A stretch of 64,000 bases of DNA from CAIOYC01 sp038327995 (GCA_038327995.1 JBBQLP010000003.1:1-64000); one strand, 5' to 3'; shown: positions 8,884-17,915, counted from the stretch's first letter. Translations and numbers: made by a program. The notes: generated by a model from the sequence alone, not told the origin.

Positions 8884-9615
8884 CTAAAGCCGACCCGCAT
8901 CCCCTAGCTTGTCGAGCAGCCATACTCGCGCCGCAGGGAGTGGGCGGTTCAGGGGGGCGAAGACGAACTGTTCGAGGAAGTGGCCGGTGAGATCAAAGCC
9001 CGCGCGCACGTCGCCTTCTGACAATCCCCCCTGCGATGAGAGCATGAACCGGGGAAGGGCGAGCATCCTCGACTTATAGGGCTCCCCCGCCGCGCGGCTG
9101 ACGGCGCGGCCGGTTTTGGGGCTGACGTAGATCAGATCGTCCACCGCGCCGGTGGCGGCGCATTTCGACAGGTCAAGGCCGAAGCCCAGTTCTTCCAACA
9201 ACCCCGCCTCGAACCGCACGAACACGGCGGGCCAGACGTCCTCATTGGCGAAGGCGTTGGTCAGCGCCTCGAACGCCGCGAAGGCGCCGGGGTGGGGCTC
9301 GCGCTCAGGCAGGGCGCCGGACGCCACGGCGGCGGCGGCGGAGAGCCCCGCCAGCGCCAGGGGATCGTCGAACAGGGCGGCGGGCCCCTCCCCCACCGGC
9401 TCCAGCTTGATCGAGCCAAGCTGTTCTGGGGTTCGTGCGTGATAGGCCGCCATCACCCGCGCGCCCGGCTGCAGGAACGGCTTCATCCGGCGGGATGCGC
9501 CCCCCGCCACGTGGCCCGCAAACCGGCCATAGCGTTCGGTCAGCACCTCGACGATGGCGCCGGTCTCCCCGTGCGCGCGCGCCGACAGCACATAGGCGTC
9601 GTCATCCCATTCCAT
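8884..9615 (-). CDS. recO: DNA repair protein RecO
   Basis: RecO, with RecR and RecF, loads RecA onto SSB-coated single-stranded gaps. The 243-residue product has the N-terminal OB-fold (MEWDDDAYVLSARAHGETGAIVEVLTE split over residues 1-27, then the GGASRRMKP loop). The central part has LGFGLDLSKCAATG and DLIYVSPKTGRAVSR, typical of alphaproteobacterial RecO. It follows era by 18 bases at the end of the lepB-rnc-era-recO run. The 204 bases downstream of it (8680-8883) hold no gene that I can recognise. Confidence 0.93.
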   Translation of the reverse strand: MEWDDDAYVLSARAHGETGAIVEVLTERYGRFAGHVAGGASRRMKPFLQPGARVMAAYHARTPEQLGSIKLEPVGEGPAALFDDPLALAGLSAAAAVASGALPEREPHPGAFAAFEALTNAFANEDVWPAVFVRFEAGLLEELGFGLDLSKCAATGAVDDLIYVSPKTGRAVSRAAGEPYKSRMLALPRFMLSSQGGLSEGDVRAGFDLTGHFLEQFVFAPLNRPLPAARVWLLDKLGDAGRL

Positions 9616-9633
9616 GGGGGGTTCTCGCGCGGA

Positions 9634-10599
9634 TCAGGCGTCGAAGTCGAGGCCGGTGTCGCGGTAGAAGTCGCGCTTGTCCTGCCAGTTTTCCACCACC
9701 TTCACAGTCAGGAACAAGTGGATGGTCCGGCCAAGGATTTCGCCGAGGTCTTCCCGCGCCTTTTGGCCGATCCATTTCAGGGTCTGGCCTCCCTGGCCCA
9801 GCACAATGGGACGCTGGCTTTCGCGTTCCACGAAGATGGTCTGCTCGATCCGGGCCGAGCCATCGGGCTTGTCCTCAAAGGCGGTGGTCTCCACGGCGGC
9901 GGCGTAGGGCAGCTCTTCGTGGACGCGCAGATAGATCTTCTCCCGCGTGATCTCGGCGGCGAGAAGGCGCACCGGCAGGTCTGCGGTCTGGTCCTCCGGA
10001 TAGAGCCACGGCCCTTCCGGCATCAGGGCGGCGAGGCGCTTTTTCAGGTCCTCCACCCCCGAACCCGTCTCGGCGGAGATCATGAAGACCTTCGAATAGA
10101 CGCCCCAGGCGAACATCCGTTCGGCCAGCGCCAGAAGGCTGTCGCGCTTAACCGCATCCACCTTGTTGAGCGCCAGGATCACCGACTTGCCGACGCCCTT
10201 CGAGAGGGTTTCGCTGATCCCCTTAAGGATGGTCTGGGTGTCTTCGGCGGAGCGGTGTTGGGCGGCGTTGGCGGCTTTTTCGGCGACGGCGATCTCGCCC
10301 TCGGCGTCCACCAGATGCACCACCGCGTCGGCGTCCTGCGCCCCGGCCCAGGCGGAACGCACCATGGCACGGTCGAGGCGGCGGCGCGGGGTGAAAACCC
10401 CCGGCGTATCCACCAGCACGATCTGACTTTCTCCGCTCATGGCAACGCCGCGCACGGGAAAGCGCGTGGTCTGCACCTTGCGGGTGACGATGGAGACCTT
10501 CGCCCCTACCAGCCGGTTCACCAGGGTCGATTTGCCCGCGTTGGGCGCGCCCAGCACGGCGGCGAAGCCCGCGCGGGGGGTGGAAGGCTGGTCGTTCAT
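9634..10599 (-). CDS. era: GTPase Era
   Basis: Era binds 16S rRNA near its 3' end and couples 30S assembly to GTP hydrolysis. The 321-residue product has the G1 loop GAPNAGKST (near residue 17), G3 DTPG (near 63), G4 NKVD (near 146) and a C-terminal KH domain with GGQTLKWIGQKAREDL. Its ATG overlaps the rnc stop by ATGA, coupling it to RNase III, the usual rnc-era arrangement. Confidence 0.97.
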   Translation of the reverse strand: MNDQPSTPRAGFAAVLGAPNAGKSTLVNRLVGAKVSIVTRKVQTTRFPVRGVAMSGESQIVLVDTPGVFTPRRRLDRAMVRSAWAGAQDADAVVHLVDAEGEIAVAEKAANAAQHRSAEDTQTILKGISETLSKGVGKSVILALNKVDAVKRDSLLALAERMFAWGVYSKVFMISAETGSGVEDLKKRLAALMPEGPWLYPEDQTADLPVRLLAAEITREKIYLRVHEELPYAAAVETTAFEDKPDGSARIEQTIFVERESQRPIVLGQGGQTLKWIGQKAREDLGEILGRTIHLFLTVKVVENWQDKRDFYRDTGLDFDA

Positions 10600-11300
10600 A
10601 CGTGTCTTTCCCGGCGCAAAAGGGCGCGCGCCGCCGCCGTCTCGGCCTGTTGGCGGGAAGGTCCGCTGGCCGTCTCCGGCGCGAACCCCTCTACCACGGC
10701 CTGAACGGTAAAGATGGGGGCATGGTCGAGCCCTTGGCGGTCAATCTGGGTGTAAGTCGGTGTGGCGCGTTTCAGACCCAGCGCCCATTCCTGCAATTCG
10801 GACTTGGGATTGGCGAAACCCTCGGTTTCCACCGCCGCCACCTGCGGCTCCCAAAGCCGGATGATGATCTCGCGCGTCGGCTCAAGACCGGCGTCCAGGT
10901 AGAGGGCCGCGAGCAAGGCTTCCAGCGCGTCGGCCAGGATGGTGTCCTGTTCCCGCGCGCCGCGCTTGGTCTCCCCGCCCGGCAAACGCAACGCCGGGCC
11001 GACATCCAGATCGCGGGCCACGGCGGCGCAGACCTTGCGGCTAACCAACACGTGCAACCGCTTGGAAAGGTCGCCTTCGCGTTCCTTGGGATAGGTGCGC
11101 GTCAGGTGCTCGGCGATCACCAGCCCCAGCACCCGATCGCCGAGAAACTCCAGCCGTTCGTTGTCGGCCACCCGCCGCGCGCCGTCGCCGACACTGGCGT
11201 GGGTCAGCGCCCGCTCCAGAAGCTCCGGGTCCGCGAACGGATGGCCAAGCCGGGTCTGCAACTGCGCCACAGCGAGGCTGCGCGCATTGCCAGCGCTCAC
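10596..11300 (-). CDS. rnc: Ribonuclease III
   Basis: RNase III cleaves double-stranded RNA in rRNA precursors and mRNAs. The product has the signature NERLEFLGDRVLG with the metal-binding acidic residues, a second acidic site in DALEALLAALYLDAG, and a C-terminal double-stranded-RNA-binding domain (FTVQAVVEG, QAETAAARALL). I prefer the GTG at 11300, just after the lepB stop, giving 234 residues. An in-frame ATG at 11348 would overlap lepB by 38 bases and add a Ser/Gly-rich tail. Confidence 0.92.
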   Translation of the reverse strand: MSAGNARSLAVAQLQTRLGHPFADPELLERALTHASVGDGARRVADNERLEFLGDRVLGLVIAEHLTRTYPKEREGDLSKRLHVLVSRKVCAAVARDLDVGPALRLPGGETKRGAREQDTILADALEALLAALYLDAGLEPTREIIIRLWEPQVAAVETEGFANPKSELQEWALGLKRATPTYTQIDRQGLDHAPIFTVQAVVEGFAPETASGPSRQQAETAAARALLRRERHV

Positions 11301-11310
11301 GACAGAAGGG

Positions 11311-12177
11311 TCACTTGAGGGGATGGAAGAACCGCCCGAGCCGCGCATTCAGGAACCACGTCCACGGCTTGAACAGCGATGCGTCATGCCACGAGAACAG
11401 GATGATATCCGCCCGGCCCACGAGGTTCTCGGCGGGAACGAAGCCGACGCCAAGCTGGTCAGTCAGGAACGGCGGAGACGCCGCGCCGGGGGTCGAGGCG
11501 CAGGTGGTGCTCTGGTCGATCCCGGAAATGAAGCGGCTATCGAGGGAGTTGTCCCGGTTGTCGCCCATCATGAAATAACAGCCCTTCGGCACGGTGTAGA
11601 CGCCGGTGTTCTCGGCGGTGCTGGCGGGATCTAGGGAATAGGAGGTGAAGTTGTGTTTGCCGAGAGTGTCGTTGAACCGGCCCACCTGGCGCGGTTCGCC
11701 AAAGGCGCTGTCCACCACCTCAGGCGTCATCGGCAGGTGCGAAATGGGCTGGCCGTTGATGCTGACGAGGCCGTGCGTGACCTGAATGCGGTCGCCCGGC
11801 AGGCCCACCAACCGCTTGATGTAGTCGGTGTGGCCATCTCGGGGCAGCTTGAAGACGATGATATCGCCGCGCTTGGGGTCATGACCAAAGGCCCGGCCCT
11901 TGAACAGCGGCGGGCTGAGTGGGATTGAATTGCGGCTCCAGCCATAGGCGAACTTGGAAACGATAAGATAGTCGCCTTCGAGCAAGGTCGGCTCCATCGA
12001 GGCGGATGGAATAGTGAAAGGCTGGAACAGGATTACCCGCAGCACGAAGGCGATCAGCAGCGCATAGACCACCGTCTTGCCAAGCTCGAAATACTCTCCG
12101 AACGGCGAGACGACTTTTGGCGAGTCCTCGGTGGAGGACGCCTCCTCGGACGCGGCTTCGGTGGTCGTGATGCTCAT
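11311..12177 (-). CDS. lepB: Signal peptidase I
   Basis: LepB is the membrane serine protease that removes signal peptides on the periplasmic side. The 288-residue protein has one N-terminal membrane helix (about residues 32-52). The catalytic Ser is in IPSASMEPTLLEGDYLIVSK and the catalytic Lys in DIIVFKLPRDGHTDYIKRLVG split over two boxes. Also present are box C LPGDRI and box D MGDNRDNSLDSR. It heads the lepB-rnc-era-recO run. Confidence 0.96.
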   Translation of the reverse strand: MSITTTEAASEEASSTEDSPKVVSPFGEYFELGKTVVYALLIAFVLRVILFQPFTIPSASMEPTLLEGDYLIVSKFAYGWSRNSIPLSPPLFKGRAFGHDPKRGDIIVFKLPRDGHTDYIKRLVGLPGDRIQVTHGLVSINGQPISHLPMTPEVVDSAFGEPRQVGRFNDTLGKHNFTSYSLDPASTAENTGVYTVPKGCYFMMGDNRDNSLDSRFISGIDQSTTCASTPGAASPPFLTDQLGVGFVPAENLVGRADIILFSWHDASLFKPWTWFLNARLGRFFHPLK

Positions 12178-12244
12178 GGAACCGGGGTCTCTCGACGTTG
12201 CGAACTCAGCCCGGGTGCAAACCCGTTGCGCTTTGGGTAAAGCC

Positions 12245-12664
12245 TCAACGGACGCCGGGCAAGTTATCTTCCCGTAAGGCTTCGATCACCACGAAGGCCT
12301 GGGCGTAGGGAATCTCGTCGGTGAGGCTGAGGTGGATGACCGCGGCGGTCCCGTCCGGCGTCATCTCCTTCAGCCGTTCCAGGGCCCCTCCGGTCAGCGC
12401 CATGGTGGGGCGGCCCGAGCGCATATTCACCACCCCCATGTCGCGCCAGAAGACGCCCCGCCGCATCCCGGTGCCGAGCGCCTTGGCGCAGGCCTCCTTG
12501 GCGGCGAACCGCTTGGCGTAGCTGGCGGCGCGGTCGCGTTTGCGTTCCGAGCGGCTCTGCTCGATCTCGGTGAACAGGCGCTGGACGAAGCGGTCGCCGT
12601 AGGTGTCGAGGGAGCGCTGGATGCGGCGGATGTCGCAAAGGTCAGAGCCCATGCCGATGATCAC
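12245..12664 (-). CDS. acpS: Holo-[acyl-carrier-protein] synthase
   Basis: AcpS transfers phosphopantetheine from CoA to apo-ACP for fatty-acid synthesis. The 139-residue product has the Mg-binding GMGSDLCDIRRI near its start and FAAKEACAKALGTG at about 63-76, both family hallmarks. The start is GTG at 12664, overlapping the pdxJ stop (GTGA). The same frame extends upstream, but that stretch is antisense-like over pdxJ. The pdxJ-acpS order is conserved in proteobacteria. Confidence 0.94.
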   Translation of the reverse strand: MIIGMGSDLCDIRRIQRSLDTYGDRFVQRLFTEIEQSRSERKRDRAASYAKRFAAKEACAKALGTGMRRGVFWRDMGVVNMRSGRPTMALTGGALERLKEMTPDGTAAVIHLSLTDEIPYAQAFVVIEALREDNLPGVR

Positions 12665-13422
12665 GCCGTCTGCTCCATCCGCGCGGCGTCCATCAGGGTG
12701 CGCATCCGGGTGATGGCGCCGGGCAGGCCGACAAAGATCGCTTCTCCGATCAGGAAATGGCCGATGTTCAGCTCGCGGATTTCCAGGATCAGGGCGATGG
12801 GCGTGACGCTGTCGAAATCGATGCCATGCCCGGCGTGCACCTCGATCCCCAAGGCGTCGGCGTGCAGGGCGGCGTCGCAAAGGTTTCTCAGATGCCGATC
12901 AGCGTCGGAGGAGCCTTCCACCAGGGCGTCGCAGTAGGCGCCGGCGTGCAATTCGATCACCGGCGCCCGGAGGGCGCGTGCGGCCTCGATCTGCCGAGCG
13001 TCGGCCGCGACGAACAGGGAGACCCGACACCCCGCGTCCGTGAGCGCAGCGATACGGGGCGCAAGCGAATTGTGCTGACCCGCCGCATCGAGGCCGCCTT
13101 CGGTGGTGCGCTCCTCACGGCGTTCGGGCACCAGGCAGACGGCGTGGGGACGGAGCGCGATAGCCAGCGCGATCATCTCGTCCGTCGCCGCCATCTCGAA
13201 GTTCAGCGGCGCGCCTCGTTCGCGGCAGAGGTCGGCCAGACGCGCCATGTCGTCGTCGCGGATATGGCGGCGGTCTTCGCGCAGGTGGGCGGTGATCCCG
13301 TCCGCCCCGGCGTCCAGCGCCATCGCCGCCGCGCGCACCGGATCAGGCATAGCTCCGCCCCGCGCATTCCGCACCGTCGCCACATGATCGACATTGACGC
13401 CGAGACGCAGGCGCTCGCTCAA
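12661..13422 (-). CDS. pdxJ: Pyridoxine 5'-phosphate synthase
   Basis: PdxJ condenses 3-amino-2-oxopropyl phosphate with deoxyxylulose 5-phosphate to form pyridoxine phosphate. The 253-residue TIM-barrel protein has LGVNVDHVATVRNARGG at the N-terminus, ITAHLREDRRHIRD, FEMAATDEM, LVPERREERTTEGGLD and EVHAGHGIDF. I place the start at TTG 13422 (LSERLRLGVN), which overlaps the pyrE stop in a TTGA arrangement. The frame remains open upstream to 13623 but only over pyrE. Confidence 0.94.
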   Translation of the reverse strand: MSERLRLGVNVDHVATVRNARGGAMPDPVRAAAMALDAGADGITAHLREDRRHIRDDDMARLADLCRERGAPLNFEMAATDEMIALAIALRPHAVCLVPERREERTTEGGLDAAGQHNSLAPRIAALTDAGCRVSLFVAADARQIEAARALRAPVIELHAGAYCDALVEGSSDADRHLRNLCDAALHADALGIEVHAGHGIDFDSVTPIALILEIRELNIGHFLIGEAIFVGLPGAITRMRTLMDAARMEQTA

Positions 13423-14009
13423 GCGGAAAGCCTCCGGCTGCCGGGGTCCTCGACCGGTAGAGCGGCGAGATCGGCCGGCAAGGCGTCGGCCGGATAGGCG
13501 GGCACGTCGAGCGTCGCCAGCGCCACCAGCGGCGCGCCCACGTCCGCCCGTCCGCCGGAACGGTCGACGATACAGGCGGCGCAGACCACATCGCCTCCCG
13601 CTGCACGGATCGCCTCGATGCACTCGCGCGAGGATAGCCCCGTCGTCACGATATCTTCGACCATGGCTACCCGGGCTCCGGGTTCGAGGTGAAAGCCACG
13701 CCGCAGCCTGAACGCCCCGTCCTGACGCTCGACAAACACCGAAGGCACGCCAAGCTGACGGCCCGTCTCATAGCCCGGGATGATGGCCCCCACGGCGGGG
13801 GAGACCACGATATCCACCTGCCCCACCATCTCCCTGATCTTCGCCGCCAGCGCCTTGCAGAGCCGCTCGGCCCGGTCGGCGTGCATGAAGACGAGGTTCT
13901 TCTGCAGGAAAACGGGGCTGTGCAGGCCGGAAGACAGCACGAAATGCCCCGTGCGGAGGGCTCCGGCAGCACGAAACTCGGCAAGCACATCGTCTGAGGT
14001 CATGGTCAT
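13419..14009 (-). CDS. pyrE: Orotate phosphoribosyltransferase
   Basis: PyrE makes orotidine monophosphate from orotate and PRPP in pyrimidine synthesis. The 196-residue product carries the PRPP-binding motif VAMVEDIVTTGLSSRECI (about residues 113-130) and the type-I PRTase core VDIVVSPAVGAIIPGYE. It starts 50 bases downstream of the spoT stop and overlaps pdxJ, so it is probably read in the rpoZ-spoT-pyrE-pdxJ-acpS direction. Confidence 0.94.
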   Translation of the reverse strand: MTMTSDDVLAEFRAAGALRTGHFVLSSGLHSPVFLQKNLVFMHADRAERLCKALAAKIREMVGQVDIVVSPAVGAIIPGYETGRQLGVPSVFVERQDGAFRLRRGFHLEPGARVAMVEDIVTTGLSSRECIEAIRAAGGDVVCAACIVDRSGGRADVGAPLVALATLDVPAYPADALPADLAALPVEDPGSRRLSA

Positions 14010-14058
14010 GGGGGCTACCTAGCGAACCCGCTCGCGATGGTCGAGGGGCTGAGAACCT

Positions 14059-16344
14059 TCATCCGCTAGCGCGTTCCACCTCTTCCACCGCGGGGCAGGT
14101 TCGCAGGGCGGCGGCGATGTGGGTCAGGTGTTTGGCGTCGTTGACGTCGATGTCGAAGTCCGCATCGAAGAAGTCTTCCTGCCGGTGGTGCATTCTGAGG
14201 TTGACGATATTGCCCCCCGCCTCACCGATCAGGGTGCAAGCCTGGCCCAGCACGCCTGGCGCGTTGCGGATGGTGGCGGTGAGGCGAGCCCGGGAGGTGG
14301 TGGAACGCTCCGCTTCCGGGGTCCAGTGCAGGTCCTGCCAAAGCGTTTCCTGGTCTTCGTATTCGGCCAGACGCGGGCAGTCGATCACGTGCACCGCCAG
14401 CCCTTCGTTCGGCTGCAGGATACCGACGATTCGGTCGCCGGGCAGCGGGGAACAGCAGGCCGCAAAATGCAGCGAGACCCCCGGCGTTAACCCGCCGCCC
14501 TTGACGTAGAGCCTGGCGGCCTTGCCGTCTTCGATGCGGGAGCGGGCGAAGGCGGCGGCGCGTTCCTCTATCTTCAGGCCGGGGAACAGGGCTTCCAGAA
14601 TGCTTTCCGGCGCGATGCGGGCGCGACCGGCCTGATCGAACAGATCATCCTCGCTGGCGACGGCGAACCGGTCCAGCGCCGGACGCAGCGAAATATCAGT
14701 CATCGACTTGCCCGCCCGCTTGAACGCCTGCTCCAGCCCGGCGCGGCCCAGGCGTATGAACTCCTCACGCTCGGTAGTGCGGATGTGGCGGCGGATGGCG
14801 GAGCGCGCCCGCCCGGTGACGGTCAGCGAGCGCCAGTCTGGCGGGGTGGTGCGCTTGGCGCCGCGAATCACCTCCACGACGTCCCCGTTGGCCAGCGGCG
14901 TGCGAAGGGGCTTCAACTCGCCGTTGATCTTCACCCCCACCGTGGTGTCGCCCACATCGGTGTGGACAGCGTAGGCGAAATCCAGAGGCATCGCTCCCTT
15001 CGGTAGACTGATCAAGCGCCCTTTAGGCGTAAAGACGAAGGTCTGGTCGTGAAACATCTCCAGCTTGGCGTGCTCGACAAACTCTTCGGGGTCGCCCCCA
15101 TAGCCCAGCACCTGAACCAGGTTGGTCAGGCCGCGCAGGGGATCGCGTCCGCCATCGGCCACCGCCGCGTCCGCGTCAAAGCCATAGCTCTTGTCCTTGT
15201 AGCGCCAGTGGGCGGCGACCCCCTGTTCGGCTACCCGATCCATAGCTTCGGTACGAATCTGCAACTCGATGCGCACACCCCTCGGCCCAACCACGGTCGT
15301 GTGCAGCGAGCGGTAGTTGTTGCGCTTGGGCGTGGAGACATAGTCCTTGAACCGCTCGGGCACGCATGGCCAGGCGCGGTGGATGGCGCCCAGCGCCCGG
15401 TAACAATCGTCCTCGCCCTCAACCAGCACTCGGAAGGCGTAGATGTCTGACAATTGCGAAAATCCCACCGACTTGCGCTGCAGCTTGCGCCAGATCGAAT
15501 AGGGCTGTTTCTCACGGCCATAGACCCGCGCGGTCAGGCCCACCTCGCGTAAACTCTTCTCGACCTCGCCGGGGACCGTAGCCACCGCCTGGCCCTGCGA
15601 GGAGCGAAGCGACTCCAGCCGCCGCACGATGGCGTCCCGCGCCACGGGGTTCAGGTGCTCGAACGCCAGTTCCTCAAGCTCGGAGGTGATCCGATGCATC
15701 CCGATGGTGCGCGCCAGGGGAGCGTAGATGTCCAGGGTCTCGCGAGCGATGCGCTCCCGCTTCTCAGGCTTCTGGATGAAGTAGAGCGTGCGCATATTGT
15801 GCAGCCGGTCGGCCAGCTTGACGATCAGCACCCGCACATCCTTGGAAATCGCCAGGATGAACTTGCGCAGGTTCTCGGCCTGACGGGTGTGCTCGGCGGC
15901 CAGCTCCAGCTTGGAAAGCTTGGTCACGCCTTCCACCAATTCCGCGATTTCGTCGCCGAACAGCCCAGCGATGTCGGCGCGGGTGACAGCGGTGTCCTCG
16001 ATCACATCGTGCAATAGCGCGGTGACGATGGCGGCGGTGTCGAGGCGGTATTCGGTCAGGATCCCCGCCACCTCGATGGGGTGGGCGAAATAGGGGTCGC
16101 CGGACGCCCGAAGCTGAGCTCCGTGCATCTTCATCGCATAGACGTAGGCGCGGTTGAGCAGGGCTTCGTCCGCGCTTGGATCGTAAGCGAGAACCCGGTC
16201 GATCAACTCGAATTGACGCAGGTATCGTTCGGCCTTGGGCGCCTGTGCGCCAGCCGAAAGAGCCGGATTAAGGGAGAGGGCGTCCCCGATGTCTGTGGTC
16301 GGGAGCGCCTCGAAGGTAAGCGGTTCTGCGCCCGCGGGCGTCAG
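14059..16344 (-). CDS. spoT: Bifunctional (p)ppGpp synthetase/hydrolase (RelA/SpoT homologue)
   Basis: This enzyme makes and degrades the alarmone (p)ppGpp. In order it has the HD hydrolase domain (ALLHDVIEDT), the synthetase domain (VYGREKQPYSIWRKL, NNYRSLHTTVVGPRG, ELQIRTEAMD), a TGS domain (VFTPKGRLISLPKGAMPLDF), a conserved zinc-finger-like region (FAACCSPLPGDRI) and a C-terminal ACT domain. There is no in-frame ATG or GTG upstream of the conserved N-terminal LRQFELIDRVLAYDP. I propose CTG at 16344, which overlaps the rpoZ stop (CTGA) and has AGGAGG seven bases before it. TTG at 16206 is the alternative. About 761 residues. Confidence 0.9.
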   Translation of the reverse strand: MTPAGAEPLTFEALPTTDIGDALSLNPALSAGAQAPKAERYLRQFELIDRVLAYDPSADEALLNRAYVYAMKMHGAQLRASGDPYFAHPIEVAGILTEYRLDTAAIVTALLHDVIEDTAVTRADIAGLFGDEIAELVEGVTKLSKLELAAEHTRQAENLRKFILAISKDVRVLIVKLADRLHNMRTLYFIQKPEKRERIARETLDIYAPLARTIGMHRITSELEELAFEHLNPVARDAIVRRLESLRSSQGQAVATVPGEVEKSLREVGLTARVYGREKQPYSIWRKLQRKSVGFSQLSDIYAFRVLVEGEDDCYRALGAIHRAWPCVPERFKDYVSTPKRNNYRSLHTTVVGPRGVRIELQIRTEAMDRVAEQGVAAHWRYKDKSYGFDADAAVADGGRDPLRGLTNLVQVLGYGGDPEEFVEHAKLEMFHDQTFVFTPKGRLISLPKGAMPLDFAYAVHTDVGDTTVGVKINGELKPLRTPLANGDVVEVIRGAKRTTPPDWRSLTVTGRARSAIRRHIRTTEREEFIRLGRAGLEQAFKRAGKSMTDISLRPALDRFAVASEDDLFDQAGRARIAPESILEALFPGLKIEERAAAFARSRIEDGKAARLYVKGGGLTPGVSLHFAACCSPLPGDRIVGILQPNEGLAVHVIDCPRLAEYEDQETLWQDLHWTPEAERSTTSRARLTATIRNAPGVLGQACTLIGEAGGNIVNLRMHHRQEDFFDADFDIDVNDAKHLTHIAAALRTCPAVEEVERASG

Positions 16345-16700
16345 TAACGCTCCTCCTGCCCACCATCGCGATCGCTTTGCAGGGCGCGGACCAGTTCCTG
16401 CTCGCTCATGTGCATATGTTGCGGATCGGCGAGGAGGGCCACGATGTCGGCCTCTTCCTCGGCTTCGGTGCGCTCGTCGACGCGTTGCAGCGAGACGATC
16501 ATCGCCTCTTTCAGGCCATCGGCTTCAACCGCCTCATCAGCGATTTCGCGCAGCGCCACGACCGGGTTCTTATCGTTGTCGCGATCAATCATGATCGGCG
16601 AGCCAGTGGAGATCGCCCGCGCGCGGTGCGACGCCAGCAGCACGAGGCCAAAGCGGTTCGGAACCTTCTCGACGCAGTCTTCGACGGTGACGCGGGCCAT
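16341..16700 (-). CDS. rpoZ: RNA polymerase omega subunit
   Basis: Omega helps assemble the RNA polymerase beta-prime subunit. The 119-residue protein begins MARVTVEDCVEKVPNRFGLV and continues LLASHRARAIS and KNPVVALREIADE, the standard omega core, with an acidic C-terminal tail (RTEAEEEADIVALLADPQ). The final codons contain AGGAGG, which also serves as an excellent ribosome-binding site for the overlapping spoT start. The rpoZ-spoT linkage is conserved in proteobacteria. Confidence 0.96.
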   Translation of the reverse strand: MARVTVEDCVEKVPNRFGLVLLASHRARAISTGSPIMIDRDNDKNPVVALREIADEAVEADGLKEAMIVSLQRVDERTEAEEEADIVALLADPQHMHMSEQELVRALQSDRDGGQEERY

Positions 16701-16775
16701 TCAATCCTCAAGGTATCGCTGAACTCCGCTACATAGGGTTTTCGCGGCTTTGGTGCAATGCCGAAGAGACTGCGA

Positions 16776-17300
16776 TCAAACGGGCGCGGCGTCCGGGCCG
16801 ACGCTCGCCCTCGCGGCAAGGGCGGACGCCCTCTCGCCAAGGCCGGGAAAGGTCCAATCGGGCGCGATCTCGACCAGGGGCCCCATCACGAACAGGCGGT
16901 CCGCCGCTCGCGGGTGCGGCAAAATCGGCGGCCCTTCCTGAACGCGCCGGCCATAGGCGATCAGGTCCAGATCCAGGGTGCGGGGCGCGTTGGGCGCATC
17001 CCCCTCCCCTCGCCGCCTGCCAAAGTCGCGCTCGATCCTGTGCAGCCGCTCGAGCAGGGCGGCGGGACCCAGCGCCGTCTCGACAAGGCACACGGCGTTG
17101 AGATAGTCGTTCTGCGCCGGATCGGGCCACGCTTTGGACCGCCAGAACGATGAGCGCTTCAGCACCGACACCCCGTTCGCGGCAAGGGCGTCCAGCGATA
17201 GCGACAAGGTGATTTCCACAGACTCTCCGGCGCGGCTCATATTGCCGCCGACGGCGATCACAATAGCGTCGTCCAACGCCAGTTTTTGACCCAAACTCAT
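16776..17300 (-). CDS. folK: 2-amino-4-hydroxy-6-hydroxymethyldihydropteridine pyrophosphokinase
   Basis: FolK pyrophosphorylates 6-hydroxymethyl-dihydropterin in folate synthesis. The 174-residue product has IVIAVGGNMS near the start, SSFWRSKAWPDPAQNDYLNAV split over the substrate loop, LLERLHRIERDFGR and the metal-binding APRTLDLDLIAYG. It ends LPHPRAADRLFVMGPLVEIAP. I take the ATG at 17300. The open frame continues far upstream, but only antisense to the NYN gene. Its start lies 21 bases from the divergent NYN start. Confidence 0.93.
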   Translation of the reverse strand: MSLGQKLALDDAIVIAVGGNMSRAGESVEITLSLSLDALAANGVSVLKRSSFWRSKAWPDPAQNDYLNAVCLVETALGPAALLERLHRIERDFGRRRGEGDAPNAPRTLDLDLIAYGRRVQEGPPILPHPRAADRLFVMGPLVEIAPDWTFPGLGERASALAARASVGPDAAPV

Positions 17301-17321
17301 TTTGACCAGAGGCTTTTTCAG

Positions 17322-17906
17322 GTGACCTTTTACCCGCAAGACCGGATCGCCCTTTTTATCGACGGCGCCAACCTCTACGCCTCTACCAAGGGGCTTAATT
17401 TCGATATCGACTACCGCAAGTTGTTGGAAGAGTTCCGCACGCGCGGCGTCCTCATCCGCGCCTACTATTACACGGCGATCCTGGAGGATCAGGAATATTC
17501 GCCGCTGCGTCCGCTGGTAGACTGGCTCGACTACAACGGCTTCACCATGGTGACCAAGGCGGCCAAGCGGTACACCGACCAAGCGACCGGCGTGACCCGC
17601 ACCAAGGGCAATATGGATATCGAGATCGCCATCGACATGATGGAAATCTGTCCGCACGTGGATCACGTCGTGCTGTTTTCCGGCGATGGAGACTTCCGGC
17701 GTCTGGTGGAGGCGGTGCAGCGCAAGGGGGTCCGGGTGACGGTGGTGTCCACCGTAAAGTCCCAGCCGCCGATGGCCTCGGATGATCTGCGCCGACAAGC
17801 CGATGCGTTCGTCGATTTGGCGGACCTGTCCAATATGATCGGGCGTCCGCGCATGGCCCCTCGCCCGCATGAGGGAGCTTATGAGCGAGAGGTGGACGTG
17901 GTCTGA
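17322..17906 (+). CDS. NYN-domain (LabA/PIN-like) putative RNase
   Basis: A 194-residue NYN domain protein, a PIN-like nuclease fold. It has ALFIDGANLY near residue 10, an acidic KGNMDIEIAIDMM in the middle, and HVVLFSGDGDFRRLVEAVQRKG with the last metal-binding aspartates. This matches the LabA-like family widespread in alphaproteobacteria. Nuclease activity on RNA is an inference from the family. I choose GTG at 17322 (VTFYPQDRIALFIDGANLY); a TTG at 17286 is in frame but would overlap the folK start. Confidence 0.85.
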   Translation: MTFYPQDRIALFIDGANLYASTKGLNFDIDYRKLLEEFRTRGVLIRAYYYTAILEDQEYSPLRPLVDWLDYNGFTMVTKAAKRYTDQATGVTRTKGNMDIEIAIDMMEICPHVDHVVLFSGDGDFRRLVEAVQRKGVRVTVVSTVKSQPPMASDDLRRQADAFVDLADLSNMIGRPRMAPRPHEGAYEREVDVV

Positions 17907-17915
17907 GGCTTGCCG

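Noticed and set aside
9292..10704. 470-codon plus-strand frame across recO, era and rnc
   Set aside because: Runs antisense to three certain genes and lacks family features.
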